Assembly: GCF_000008185.1 (NCBI RefSeq)
Contig: NC_002967.9
Location: forward strand, 1,054,001-1,118,000
Direction: 5' to 3'
DNA from: Treponema denticola ATCC 35405
Lineage (GTDB): Bacteria > Spirochaetota > Spirochaetia > Treponematales > Treponemataceae
DNA: 64,000 nucleotides
A program made the translations under genes and the position numbers. Of the stretch, positions 25,020 to 32,725 are shown one piece after another. Each line of letters starts with the position of its first letter. The first letter of the stretch is position 1. Under the pieces are notes generated by a model. It ran no database searches and had not been told where the DNA came from. It saw only the letters and a list, made by a program, of their open reading frames with translations.

Positions 25020-26816
25020 TTAATCGGCAAGTAATTTATCCAGGTTTTCCGATAAATTAACGAGATTCTTATTTGAAGGATCTAAGGCCAATACTTGACC
25101 GAGATAATATTTTGCTTTTTTATAATCTTTAGTTTTTAAATACCATTCATACATAGCAAAAAGAGAGTCTTTGTTTCGCGGATTTGACAGGAGACTTGAT
25201 TGTAGAAAATTTAAATATTCACTCGAATTCCCTTGTTCCAGTTTTGCATTATAGTAATACAAAATCGATTTAAGCTGAGAATCGGCTCCCTTCATTTTTT
25301 GATTTATTACCTGCTTTACGGTTTGATAATCTTTTCCGGCATATAAAGCTTCCATATAGAGATTTATAAAGGAATTTGAAGGATTTTTTGTATTTGCATA
25401 AAGCTGCTTTGCAAGGCTGAGAGCTTTTGATGTTTGACCTGCACCAAGGTATGAGGTTAATAGAAGTTCTTTGTTTGCCTCGCTGGGGTATTTAGCGGCT
25501 AAGTCTTCAGCAGATTCTACTGCCTGTGCCCATTTTCCGTTATTAATATCGTTTTTTACCAATAGGGCTAAGGCAGCCGTATTTTTCGGGTAAGCTTCCA
25601 AGACTTTGCGGATAAAAAAGTCAGCCGGTTTATTGTCTATTTTGGTTGAAGCTTCAAAGCAAATCTCTGCACAGGCTAAAAGAACATTAAAATCTTCAGG
25701 GTAGTATTTATAAGCTTCGGTTAAAAATTCGGATGCCCGAATCAGATTTTTATTCCATTCTTTTGTTACACGGGCTCTATATAGAAGATAGTTTTTTGCA
25801 GTTTTGTTTTTGGTTGAATAAGCATCCAAAAGAGAGTTTGCCTTTAGGTACTCTTTTTGTTCTATTAATATTCTTATCCGTAAAAGGAGGGCTGAGATGT
25901 TTTCAGGCTCTTTTTTTAGGACCGATACAATGTTCTCCGAAGCCTTGTTTAAATCGTTTTTTGCTATATGGGCTTGAGCATATAAGAGTTTAACTTCAGT
26001 ATTGTCATTGTAGAGGCTGTTTAGTGCGTCGGCTATTTTTAAGGTTTCTGTTCCGTTACCCGATTCTGCAGCAAAGTGCCCGTATTTAAAACCGGCAGGA
26101 TAGCAAGAGGAATCAAGCTGCCAAGCTTTTTGGTATAGGGTAACGGCCTCGGTCAATTTATTGGTTTTTTCCTTATAAAGACCTAAAAGATAATAGGCTA
26201 GGACGGACTGAGGCCTTAGTTTTTGAGCCTCCGTAAGTCTTGATTCTATATCCTCGGAATATTGTGCGAGCGTTGTACCGGAAAAATCATCATTGGCTAA
26301 AACCAATGTAGGAATTATAAGGCCTAAAAAACCGTCTTTTTTTGTTGAAACAGGATATAATCCGGATTTTACCTCTTTTAGAGCCTGTAAATAAGGTTCA
26401 TCTTCGGTATAGGCGGGCGGTTTGACTCCATTTGTTTCTAAAGGATATGCAAGATACATTATATCTGCAATTATTTTTAGGTAAAGTTTGTTTTCGTTTG
26501 TGAGCCCCTTGCTGTCATTTTGAATAAAAAGAACCGCCTCTTTTAGGCTTACAGGGGAGCCTTTTTCGATGAGGGCTGCAAGGGTTGAATCGAGCTTTTT
26601 TTCGGCAAGTTCATTTTTTCCGGGGAGAGATAGAATGGTGCCTTCCCCTATCGGTTTTAAACCTGCTCCATTTTGTTCTATGGAACCTACGGACTTATCT
26701 TCTGCAACCGCTTTTTTTGTGCTTACACAAGAAAAAAAAGACAGACAGCACATTATGACTGCAAAAATGAGGAGAGAACGGCGTTTGACTGCAAAATTTT
26801 TTACGTAAAAACTCAC
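25020..26816 (-). CDS. TPR-repeat lipoprotein
   Basis: A 598-residue protein with a lipoprotein signal peptide: basic N-terminus, hydrophobic core, and lipobox LSFFSC (Cys30). The rest is a series of tetratricopeptide-like helical repeats, for example LAYYLLGLYKEKTNKLTEAV, and KARYYLGQVLALDPSNKNL-type repeats near the C-terminus. Such proteins scaffold envelope complexes. The start is a GTG, 6 nt after a -10 box and without a Shine-Dalgarno. Exact role unknown. Confidence 0.82.
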   Translation of the reverse strand: MSFYVKNFAVKRRSLLIFAVIMCCLSFFSCVSTKKAVAEDKSVGSIEQNGAGLKPIGEGTILSLPGKNELAEKKLDSTLAALIEKGSPVSLKEAVLFIQNDSKGLTNENKLYLKIIADIMYLAYPLETNGVKPPAYTEDEPYLQALKEVKSGLYPVSTKKDGFLGLIIPTLVLANDDFSGTTLAQYSEDIESRLTEAQKLRPQSVLAYYLLGLYKEKTNKLTEAVTLYQKAWQLDSSCYPAGFKYGHFAAESGNGTETLKIADALNSLYNDNTEVKLLYAQAHIAKNDLNKASENIVSVLKKEPENISALLLRIRILIEQKEYLKANSLLDAYSTKNKTAKNYLLYRARVTKEWNKNLIRASEFLTEAYKYYPEDFNVLLACAEICFEASTKIDNKPADFFIRKVLEAYPKNTAALALLVKNDINNGKWAQAVESAEDLAAKYPSEANKELLLTSYLGAGQTSKALSLAKQLYANTKNPSNSFINLYMEALYAGKDYQTVKQVINQKMKGADSQLKSILYYYNAKLEQGNSSEYLNFLQSSLLSNPRNKDSLFAMYEWYLKTKDYKKAKYYLGQVLALDPSNKNLVNLSENLDKLLAD

Positions 26817-26822
26817 TTTTAT

Positions 26823-26851
26823 ATTATAATATATTTTAATAATGTTGCCAA
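26823..26851 (-). promoter_or_regulatory. Promoter of TPR lipoprotein gene, leaderless geometry
   Basis: Minus strand: TTGGCA (26851-26846), 17-bp spacer, TATAAT (26828-26823), 6 nt to the GTG start. Confidence 0.7.
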
Positions 26852-26979
26852 TATCTTTTTGAGATCTTAATTAAGAATTTTCATTCGTGTTGATTTCAAT
26901 TTTTTTTCTTTTATTACTAGATAATTTTGACAAAATATATTAAAATGAGAAATAAATATTTAGTTTGAGGCTATCTATA

Positions 26980-29058
26980 ATGAAAATTCGGACATCTGTA
27001 AATTTATTTTTGACGCTTACCTTGGTTATTGTCGTATTTGGAGCTTTAACTTCAACCATTTATTATATACGATCATTTATAGAGGATGTTTTTTATAAAA
27101 ACATTCATTATATTTTGGACTCTTCCTTTTCGGAGCTGCAAAGAGATATTGAAAGCGGTTTAACTATTTCAAGAAATTTTGCAAGGCAGAACAATTTAAT
27201 AAGATGGTTCGAATCTTATGAAGAGGATGGAAAAGACGGGGAAGATATTAAAGCCATGATGTTAAAGTTGGCAAGCGATGAAAAGTTCAGTACCTGTTTT
27301 GCCGCTTCCGGATTGACCGGTTCTTATTATGTAGTTAAAGATAAAAAGATTGTGCGGGATAAATTATCTGAAAATAACGCGGTCGATTCATGGTTTTATG
27401 ATATTTTAAATAAAAAAGACGAGATCTTTTATAGCATTGACTACAATAAAACTTTAGGAACCGTAAATTTTTGGTTCGATTATAAAGTTGCTAATAATAA
27501 AGGCGAAGTCTTAGGGCTTGCAGGCGTGGCCGTTAATTTGGATAAGGCTGTAGAAAAAATGAAACAATCCATGCCCAGTGATAATTCCTGGCTGAGTTTT
27601 ATTGGAAAGGATGATGATGTTATAATATCCTCAAATTCCGAGTTAATCGGAAAAAAAATAGAACTTATTACGGGCAGCCTTATTCCTGTGGAAGGTGTCT
27701 CCGGGCTTTATTATTGCACGGATAAAGATTTAGGTAAGGCCATTATTGCAAAAAAACAATTAAAAAATTTACCCTATTCAATTATGCTTTTTGCTCCTAT
27801 GAGTGATTTTGTTCCATCTATACTTTTAATTTTACGCCTGCCTATTATTTGGTCATTTGGTATTTTTCTTATTGTGCTATTGCTCAGCTCCTTTTTATTA
27901 AGACTCTCTTTTGCCCGTTTCGCTAAAATGAATTCCGTATTTAATAAAATAGCTGAAGGAGATTTTAGCATAAGGGCTGATGTTTCAAATGATGAAGTTG
28001 GAAGTATAACCTCGGTTTTAAATAACGCAATAGAGAAGGTTAGTGCTTCCTTGGCAAATATTGGGAAGCATACCGACAAGATGCAGGGGATGTGCGAAAA
28101 TTTATCTGCCAATATGGTAGAATCCGCTGCCGCCTTAAATGAGATTACGGCAAATATTGATGGAGTTAGAGGGCAGGTTCTCACTCAAAACTCCAGTGTA
28201 GAAAATGCGGTCAGCAAGGTGGATGAAATATCCAGAGGTATTTCAGAGCTTGATGTTCATATTGACAATCAAACTGAAAGTTTTATGTCTTCTACAAAGG
28301 CTGTAGTAGAAATAGTTTCAAATATTGAAGGTGTAAGAGGAAGGGCGCAAGATAATTTAAAAGCCATTAAAGAACTTGAACAGACAACTCACCAAGGAAA
28401 AGAAACCGTAAAATCCGTCGTAGATATTACCAGGATCGTAACCGAGCAATCTGATGGACTTTTGGATGCAATTTCCGTTATACAAAATACGGCAAGTCAG
28501 ACAAACCTTCTTGCAATGAATGCTGCAATTGAAGCTGCTCATGCCGGAGAAGCCGGAAAGGGTTTTGCCGTTGTTGCCGATGAGATCAGAAAGCTTGCCG
28601 AAGAATCCGGAGAGCAGGGTAAAAATATTACAAAGGTTTTGGAAGAATTAAAAAGCAAGATCGAAAATCTAAACGGTGTCGGACCCCGTGTTTCCGAGCA
28701 GTTTGAAAAGATAAGTTCTATGATGGATTTTATTTACCGCCATGAAGACGGAATGATAAGAACCATGAATGAGCAGCTCAAAGATGCGGAAGTTGTCTTA
28801 AATGAAATACACGGAATGGAAGAGGTAAGCCAAGCTGTAAAAGAGGGTTCCGATGAAATGCTTTTAAAGATAGAAAAAATTTCACAAGAGCTTAAAACTC
28901 TTTCTTCCCTTTCGGAAAATATAACTCAAAGGATGACAGAGATGTCGGTTGGGGTAGGGCAGGTAAATAAGAATATTCAGGAAGTAAGCGATACTGCAAG
29001 AGTGAATAAAGAAACGGCTTCCGGGGTTGCTTCGGAAATCGCAAAGTTTAAGGTGTGA
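26980..29058 (+). CDS. Methyl-accepting chemotaxis protein
   Basis: A 692-residue chemoreceptor. Layout: N-terminal membrane segment (residues 8-30), a periplasmic dCache-like ligand domain to about 270 (with VDSWFYDIL), a second segment near 285-310, HAMP, then a long coiled coil. The signalling tip is the conserved [20 protein letters not shown] with [18 protein letters not shown]. No C-terminal NWETF tether for CheR. The ATG at 26980 is used. A TTGACA at 26927 upstream lacks a good -10. Ligand unknown; it would steer the CheA-linked flagellar response. Confidence 0.93.
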   Translation: MKIRTSVNLFLTLTLVIVVFGALTSTIYYIRSFIEDVFYKNIHYILDSSFSELQRDIESGLTISRNFARQNNLIRWFESYEEDGKDGEDIKAMMLKLASDEKFSTCFAASGLTGSYYVVKDKKIVRDKLSENNAVDSWFYDILNKKDEIFYSIDYNKTLGTVNFWFDYKVANNKGEVLGLAGVAVNLDKAVEKMKQSMPSDNSWLSFIGKDDDVIISSNSELIGKKIELITGSLIPVEGVSGLYYCTDKDLGKAIIAKKQLKNLPYSIMLFAPMSDFVPSILLILRLPIIWSFGIFLIVLLLSSFLLRLSFARFAKMNSVFNKIAEGDFSIRADVSNDEVGSITSVLNNAIEKVSASLANIGKHTDKMQGMCENLSANMVESAAALNEITANIDGVRGQVLTQNSSVENAVSKVDEISRGISELDVHIDNQTESFMSSTKAVVEIVSNIEGVRGRAQDNLKAIKELEQTTHQGKETVKSVVDITRIVTEQSDGLLDAISVIQNTASQTNLLAMNAAIEAAHAGEAGKGFAVVADEIRKLAEESGEQGKNITKVLEELKSKIENLNGVGPRVSEQFEKISSMMDFIYRHEDGMIRTMNEQLKDAEVVLNEIHGMEEVSQAVKEGSDEMLLKIEKISQELKTLSSLSENITQRMTEMSVGVGQVNKNIQEVSDTARVNKETASGVASEIAKFKV

Positions 29059-29071
29059 TTAAAATAAGCTA

Positions 29072-30421
29072 TTATCGAACTTGATATAATTTTTTTCTGT
29101 AGATAAAATAATAGACCGTAAATATAATGCTTGTCAAAGTCCATGAAATAGGGAAGGCTAGAACAATCATTTCGATTACAGGGTTTATCGGAACAAATAA
29201 AAATATCCAGACAATGCGGGAGGCACAAACTCCGAGGAGGGTTATAAGCATGGGCTTAAAAGTTTCTCCCGTTGCATGGATGGCCGCCGAAAAAACTTCG
29301 GTAAAGATGAAGACCGTATAAAAGGGCGCAAGGATATGCATAAGTTTTTCGCTTATTATAAGAACCTCGTAATCCTTTGAGTTGATAAAAAGTTTTCCCA
29401 AGGGGACATTCCAAAAATAAAGCATTACACAAATGCTTCCTATTATAATGCCGGACATAATAAGCCCTATCCGCACAACTCCGGTAATGCGGTCATATTT
29501 TCTTGCACCGTAATTTTGAGCAACAAAGGTTGCAACCGATGTGGTCATGGCTTCGAGTAATATCCAAATTAAAAAGTCCAGCTTGCCGCAAAGCGCACAC
29601 GCCGCAATGTTGTCCGTTCCCGTACCGTTTACAGTTGCCTGAATTATCATATTGGCTATGGGGAAGAAGGCTGACTGTATGCCGATAGGAAGTCCGAGCC
29701 TTGCAATCTTGATAGAAGATAACCTGTCAATTTTTATCTTGCTAAGGAGCAATGGACAGTATCCCGTTTTTTTGGTGAGAGCAAAAAGAATTATTACTGC
29801 ACTTATAAGCTGCGAAAGCACGGTCGCAAGGGCTGCTCCTCCGATTCCCCACTTAAAGATTCCTATAAAGATTAGGTCTAAGATTACGTTTAATATTGAA
29901 GAAACTATCAGGGCATAGAAGGGCGTTTTGGAATTTCCCATTGCACGCAAAATTCCCGAACCGATATTATAAAAAAGGGAGATTCCCATTCCCGCAAAAT
30001 AAATTCTGACATAGCTCAATGTCATCTCAAAAATATCTTGAGGAACGCCCATCATAAAAAGAAGCAGTGGAGAAATAAGAACTCCGATTATCGAAAGACT
30101 TATGCCCGCAATAAGGGTTAGGCCTATTGAAGTGTGGATTGCAGTAAAGAGTTCCTTGATTTTTTTTGCACCGAATAATTGGGAAATAATAATCGTAGCC
30201 CCCGCCGAAAGTCCGCTGAAAAGATTTATCGGCAGTTTTAATAAACTTAAAACGGAATCGATTGCCGCAAGACCTTCCTTACCTGTAAACTTCCCCACAA
30301 TGACGGCATCGGCTGCCGTATATAAATGCTGAAAAAAGTTTCCTGCCAAAATGGGAAGAGTAAATATTATCAAAGTTTTCCAAATTACGCCTTCGGTAAG
30401 ATCCAAGTCTTTTTTGTACAT
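29072..30421 (-). CDS. MATE-family efflux transporter
   Basis: A 449-residue polytopic protein with about 12 membrane segments in two similar halves. The start WKTLIIFTLPILAGNFFQHLY and AVIVGKFTGKEGLAAIDS match the MATE signature, and the second half repeats the pattern (AMTTSVATFVAQNYGA). These are Na+- or H+-coupled exporters of drugs or metabolites. Substrate unknown. It converges with the chemoreceptor gene, 13 bp apart. Confidence 0.9.
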   Translation of the reverse strand: MYKKDLDLTEGVIWKTLIIFTLPILAGNFFQHLYTAADAVIVGKFTGKEGLAAIDSVLSLLKLPINLFSGLSAGATIIISQLFGAKKIKELFTAIHTSIGLTLIAGISLSIIGVLISPLLLFMMGVPQDIFEMTLSYVRIYFAGMGISLFYNIGSGILRAMGNSKTPFYALIVSSILNVILDLIFIGIFKWGIGGAALATVLSQLISAVIILFALTKKTGYCPLLLSKIKIDRLSSIKIARLGLPIGIQSAFFPIANMIIQATVNGTGTDNIAACALCGKLDFLIWILLEAMTTSVATFVAQNYGARKYDRITGVVRIGLIMSGIIIGSICVMLYFWNVPLGKLFINSKDYEVLIISEKLMHILAPFYTVFIFTEVFSAAIHATGETFKPMLITLLGVCASRIVWIFLFVPINPVIEMIVLAFPISWTLTSIIFTVYYFIYRKKLYQVR

Positions 30422-30466
30422 AGCCTTTTTTCCGTTTTGAGATTCCCTGCTAAAATCTTGGGTTAT

Positions 30467-30495
30467 ATAATAAGAATAAAATTAGAGCTTGTCAA
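30467..30495 (-). promoter_or_regulatory. Promoter of MATE gene
   Basis: Minus strand: TTGACA (30495-30490), 17-bp spacer, TATTAT (30472-30467). Leader about 40 nt. Confidence 0.7.
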
Positions 30496-30562
30496 CGAAA
30501 GAAACCGTTTTTTTTTAATTTTAGGATATTACAAATTTGATAAAATTGATATTACGATAAGG

Positions 30563-30591
30563 TTGATATTTGTGTGGAAACATGTTACACT
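30563..30591 (+). promoter_or_regulatory. Promoter upstream of the lipoprotein islet
   Basis: TTGATA (30563-30568), 17-bp spacer, TACACT (30586-30591). It could drive the small ORF at 30600 as a leaderless mRNA and, through array B, the lipoprotein gene with a leader of about 250 nt. Confidence 0.55.
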
Positions 30592-30599
30592 GTACCGTA

Positions 30600-30710
30600 A
30601 TGATAGACAAACACACCGACAGCAGTTATAAATACAATGCACGCCAAGAGTTGAGCTTTGCTCAATTTACCAGAGGCTTATTAAGGATGTCATTACAAAG
30701 ACTCCCTTAA
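30600..30710 (+). CDS. Possible 36-residue leader peptide
   Basis: An ATG 8 nt after the -10 box opens a 36-codon frame that starts MIDKHTDSSYKYNARQEL and ends with TAA just before array B. No homologue is recognised. Its position suggests a leader peptide or the residue of a lost gene; it may also be chance. Confidence 0.3.
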   Translation: MIDKHTDSSYKYNARQELSFAQFTRGLLRMSLQRLP

Positions 30711-30711
30711 A

Positions 30712-30802
30712 ACCGCCACGGATGGCGGTGGTTAAGACTCTTAGAGTTTTGCTTACGCAAAACTCTAAGATCAAAAATGTGCGTCCATGCACATTTTTGA
30801 TC
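30712..30802. repeat. Palindrome array B
   Basis: Three hairpins: ACCGCC/GGCGGT (30712-30729), a perfect 13-bp stem with TTAC loop (30740-30769), and a perfect 14-bp stem with GTCCAT loop (30769-30802). The order is the mirror image of array C beyond the lipoprotein gene. The last hairpin ends 44 bp before the lipoprotein ATG. Confidence 0.88.
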
Positions 30803-30845
30803 GCTCGGCGGTTAAATTAAAAATTAACTTTGGCAGGAGGAACTT

Positions 30846-31955
30846 ATGACAAAGTTTAAAACAAACAAAAACAAGAAGGCAAAAGCCTTCACAGTTAATG
30901 GAGTCGCGGCACTCATCATAGCCGCAATATTGGCACTGGTTTTTATAGCCTGTCCGAACAATGCAGGCGGAAATTCAGGTAACTCAGGTGGAGAAACACC
31001 CACACCCTCTGAAGCTACATATGAGTTTGTAGAAATTTCCGAGGTAACCATTACAGGCAAAGAAGTAGACCCCTTAACCTTACCCGGAACTGATGCTTGG
31101 TGGAAAGGCGTATTTATTAAAGACCGAAAGGTAAAATTAAGCCCCTACAAGCTCGGCAAGACAGAGGTAACGTATGAGTTATAGCACGAGGTACTCACAT
31201 GGGCAGAAAGTAATGGCTACACCTTTGCTAATAAGGGAAAAGAAGGCAGTCATGGAACCGTAGGAGCAGCCCCTACAGGTGCAAAAAAAGAGCCTGTAAC
31301 TGAAGTAAGTTGGCGGGACTGCATAGTATGGTGTAATGCGTATACTCAAATGCAGGCTGAAGGTAAAGCCGATACCGAATGCGTCTACCGCAAAAAGGAC
31401 GATCATACGGTTGTATTAAAAGATGCGACGGCAACAGCTGATTGTGATGCAGCCTATGCCGATATGAGTAAAAAAGGCTTTAGACTTCCTACGGAAGCCG
31501 AGTGGGAATATGCGGCACGTTGGCAGGGAAGCGATAAAACAAATGCGGCACAATACGGGGAAGTATGGCTGACCAAACTAAACAGTGCAAGCGGAGCCAA
31601 AGATAAATGGGATACGGCTGAAACAGGAGAGGTTGCATGGTATAGAGGTAATTCAGGAAATAAAACTCATCCGGTAGGAAAAAAGCGGGCGAATGCACTC
31701 GGTTTATATGATATGAGCGGGAATGTCTGGGAATGGTGTTTTGATTGGTATAATAACCCTGCATCAAACGATGATGCTTATAAGCAAGGCGGTATTGTTA
31801 CCGATCCTCAGGGTGCCGCATCAGGCTCTTACCGTGTTCTACGCGGCGGCAGCTGGTACGATAGCGCGAAGAACTGCACTGTAGGCTTTCGGTTTAACCG
31901 CGACCCTGGCTACGGGAACTTAGATATTGGCTTCCGCTTGGCTTGGCGGCCTTGA
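30846..31955 (+). pseudogene. Lectin-fold (SUMF1-like) surface lipoprotein with in-frame amber codon
   Basis: One open frame of 370 codons interrupted by TAG at 31182-31184. Before it: signal peptide and lipobox VFIAC (Cys36), a Gly/Ser/Thr-rich tether, and a domain ending GKTEVTYEL. After it the frame continues unchanged (HEVLTWAESNGYTFANKG) to a SUMF1/FGE-type C-type-lectin fold: RLPTEAEWEYAAR, LGLYDMSGNVWEWCFDWY, RVLRGGSW and the end IGFRLAWRP. A single change in TGG would give this TAG, since Trp fits after YEL. The active-site Cys pair of true formylglycine enzymes is absent, so this is a binding-fold protein. AGGAGG precedes the ATG. Internal restart near 31350 would lack export. Confidence 0.85.
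31833..31955 (+). other. Candidate DGR variable region (VR)
   Basis: The last 40 codons of the lipoprotein gene run from RVLRGGSW to the stop. Conserved framework residues (RGGSW, AKNCTVG, IGFRL) alternate with codons for Tyr, Asp, Ser, Phe, Asn, Arg, Gly and Leu, each reachable from AAC or AAT by changing A residues. That is the pattern made by adenine-specific mutagenic retrohoming onto a lectin fold, as known for TvpA of T. denticola. A hairpin with a four-base loop begins 4 bp after the stop. No template repeat or reverse transcriptase is in this window. Confidence 0.5.
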
Positions 31956-31958
31956 GTC

Positions 31959-32056
31959 GATGAAAAATGTACATCCGTGTACATTTTTCATCTTAGAGTT
32001 TTAGACTTGTGTCTAAAACTCTTGGAAGTTTGGAACCACCGCCGTCCATGGCGGTG
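31959..32056. repeat. Palindrome array C
   Basis: Perfect 15-bp stem with TCCG loop (31959-31992), 12-bp stem with TTGT loop (31995-32022), and CACCGCC/GGCGGTG (32037-32056). Read on the minus strand it aligns with arrays A and B, including GGTTCCAAACTT. From 32057 to about 32220 the sequence is AT-rich and I see no feature. Confidence 0.88.
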
Positions 32057-32221
32057 TTGTATTAACTATTTAATTTGTTGTAGTTGGAAATGATCAGTTT
32101 TCACCAAAATAAGAGATGATAGTTAATATTTAGAATTTTTTATTTGAATCTTTAGTTTTACCCAAATCCTTCTGTTCACAATCTCAATTAAAGATTAAAC
32201 TAAAAATTTGATAACAATGCG

Positions 32222-32586
32222 GGTTCTTAGGGGCGGAGCCCCTAAGCGGAATTTTGGAGAAAGGAGGGGACATAGGGGAGGAAAACACCTTTCTCCGAAA
32301 AAGGGGTTTTCTTCCCCTAATTTACAGTTCCTCAATCTCTGATTCGGGAAGTCCGGTCATTAACAAAATCTCGGAAATGGGATAACCTCTGTTTTTCATA
32401 AGTTTTGCTGTTTCCCGCTTAACCCTATCCTTAATATCCATTTCAAAAGTTGACATTAATTTATATTCTTGCCTTGCTTGTATATATAGGGGGAGAGAAC
32501 ACCCCGTTCAGAGCAGGGTTTTCTCTCCCCCTATACCCCCTCTTTTTCCCGCGCTGCCAAAGGGGCTACCCCTTTGGAAACCCCGA
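32222..32586. repeat. GC-rich inverted flanks around an Rpn remnant
   Basis: Left flank: AGGGGCGGAGCCCCT (about 32229-32243), then a hairpin of AGGGGAGGAAAACACC with GGGGTTTTCTTCCCCT (to 32319). Right flank, in reverse order: a hairpin of GGGGGAGAGAACACCCC with GGGTTTTCTCTCCCCC (32489-32530), then AAAGGGGCTACCCCTTT (about 32559-32575). The two flanks are similar in inverted orientation. They enclose the C-terminal fragment of an Rpn gene, so this looks like a decayed mobile unit. Confidence 0.65.
32332..32487 (-). pseudogene. C-terminal remnant of an Rpn-family nuclease
   Basis: The minus-strand frame reads ARQEYKLMSTFEMDIKDR, then KRETAKLMKNRGYPISEI and ends LPESEIEEL-stop. This matches the C-terminal tail of Rpn proteins, such as the intact copy at 6294. 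The catalytic N-terminus is gone. Confidence 0.75.
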
Positions 32587-32647
32587 TTTATGGGTAAAGA
32601 TAAGTTATAGAAAATATTTGAAAAAAATAGTAAATTATAAAAAAAAT

Positions 32648-32676
32648 CTCAGCGTCCTTTGCGTCCTCTGCGGTTA
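32648..32676. repeat. Short GCGTCCT-type repeat
   Basis: Two overlapping copies of AGCGTCCTTT/TGCGTCCTCT followed by GCGGTTAAA. A similar GGCGGTTAAATTA lies at 30808. It is an intergenic motif without visible coding capacity. Confidence 0.4.
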
Positions 32677-32688
32677 AATTATCCGCCT

Positions 32689-32717
32689 TTGACACTTCCC
32701 TTTATTTATGTTATCAT
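32689..32717 (+). promoter_or_regulatory. Promoter of the ABC exporter operon, leaderless geometry
   Basis: TTGACA (32689-32694), 17-bp spacer, TATCAT (32712-32717), then 8 nt to the ATG at 32726. An in-frame ATG at 32708 lies inside the spacer and cannot be the start if this promoter is used. Confidence 0.7.
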
Positions 32718-32725
32718 CTTCCCTT

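Noticed and set aside
31182-31184. Pyrrolysine codon
   Set aside because: No pyl genes or tRNA with CUA anticodon are visible, and Trp-to-stop by one base explains it better.
30846-31955. Formylglycine-generating enzyme
   Set aside because: The active-site Cys pair in the RGGS-F-x-C region is missing and the protein is a lipoprotein; only the fold is shared.
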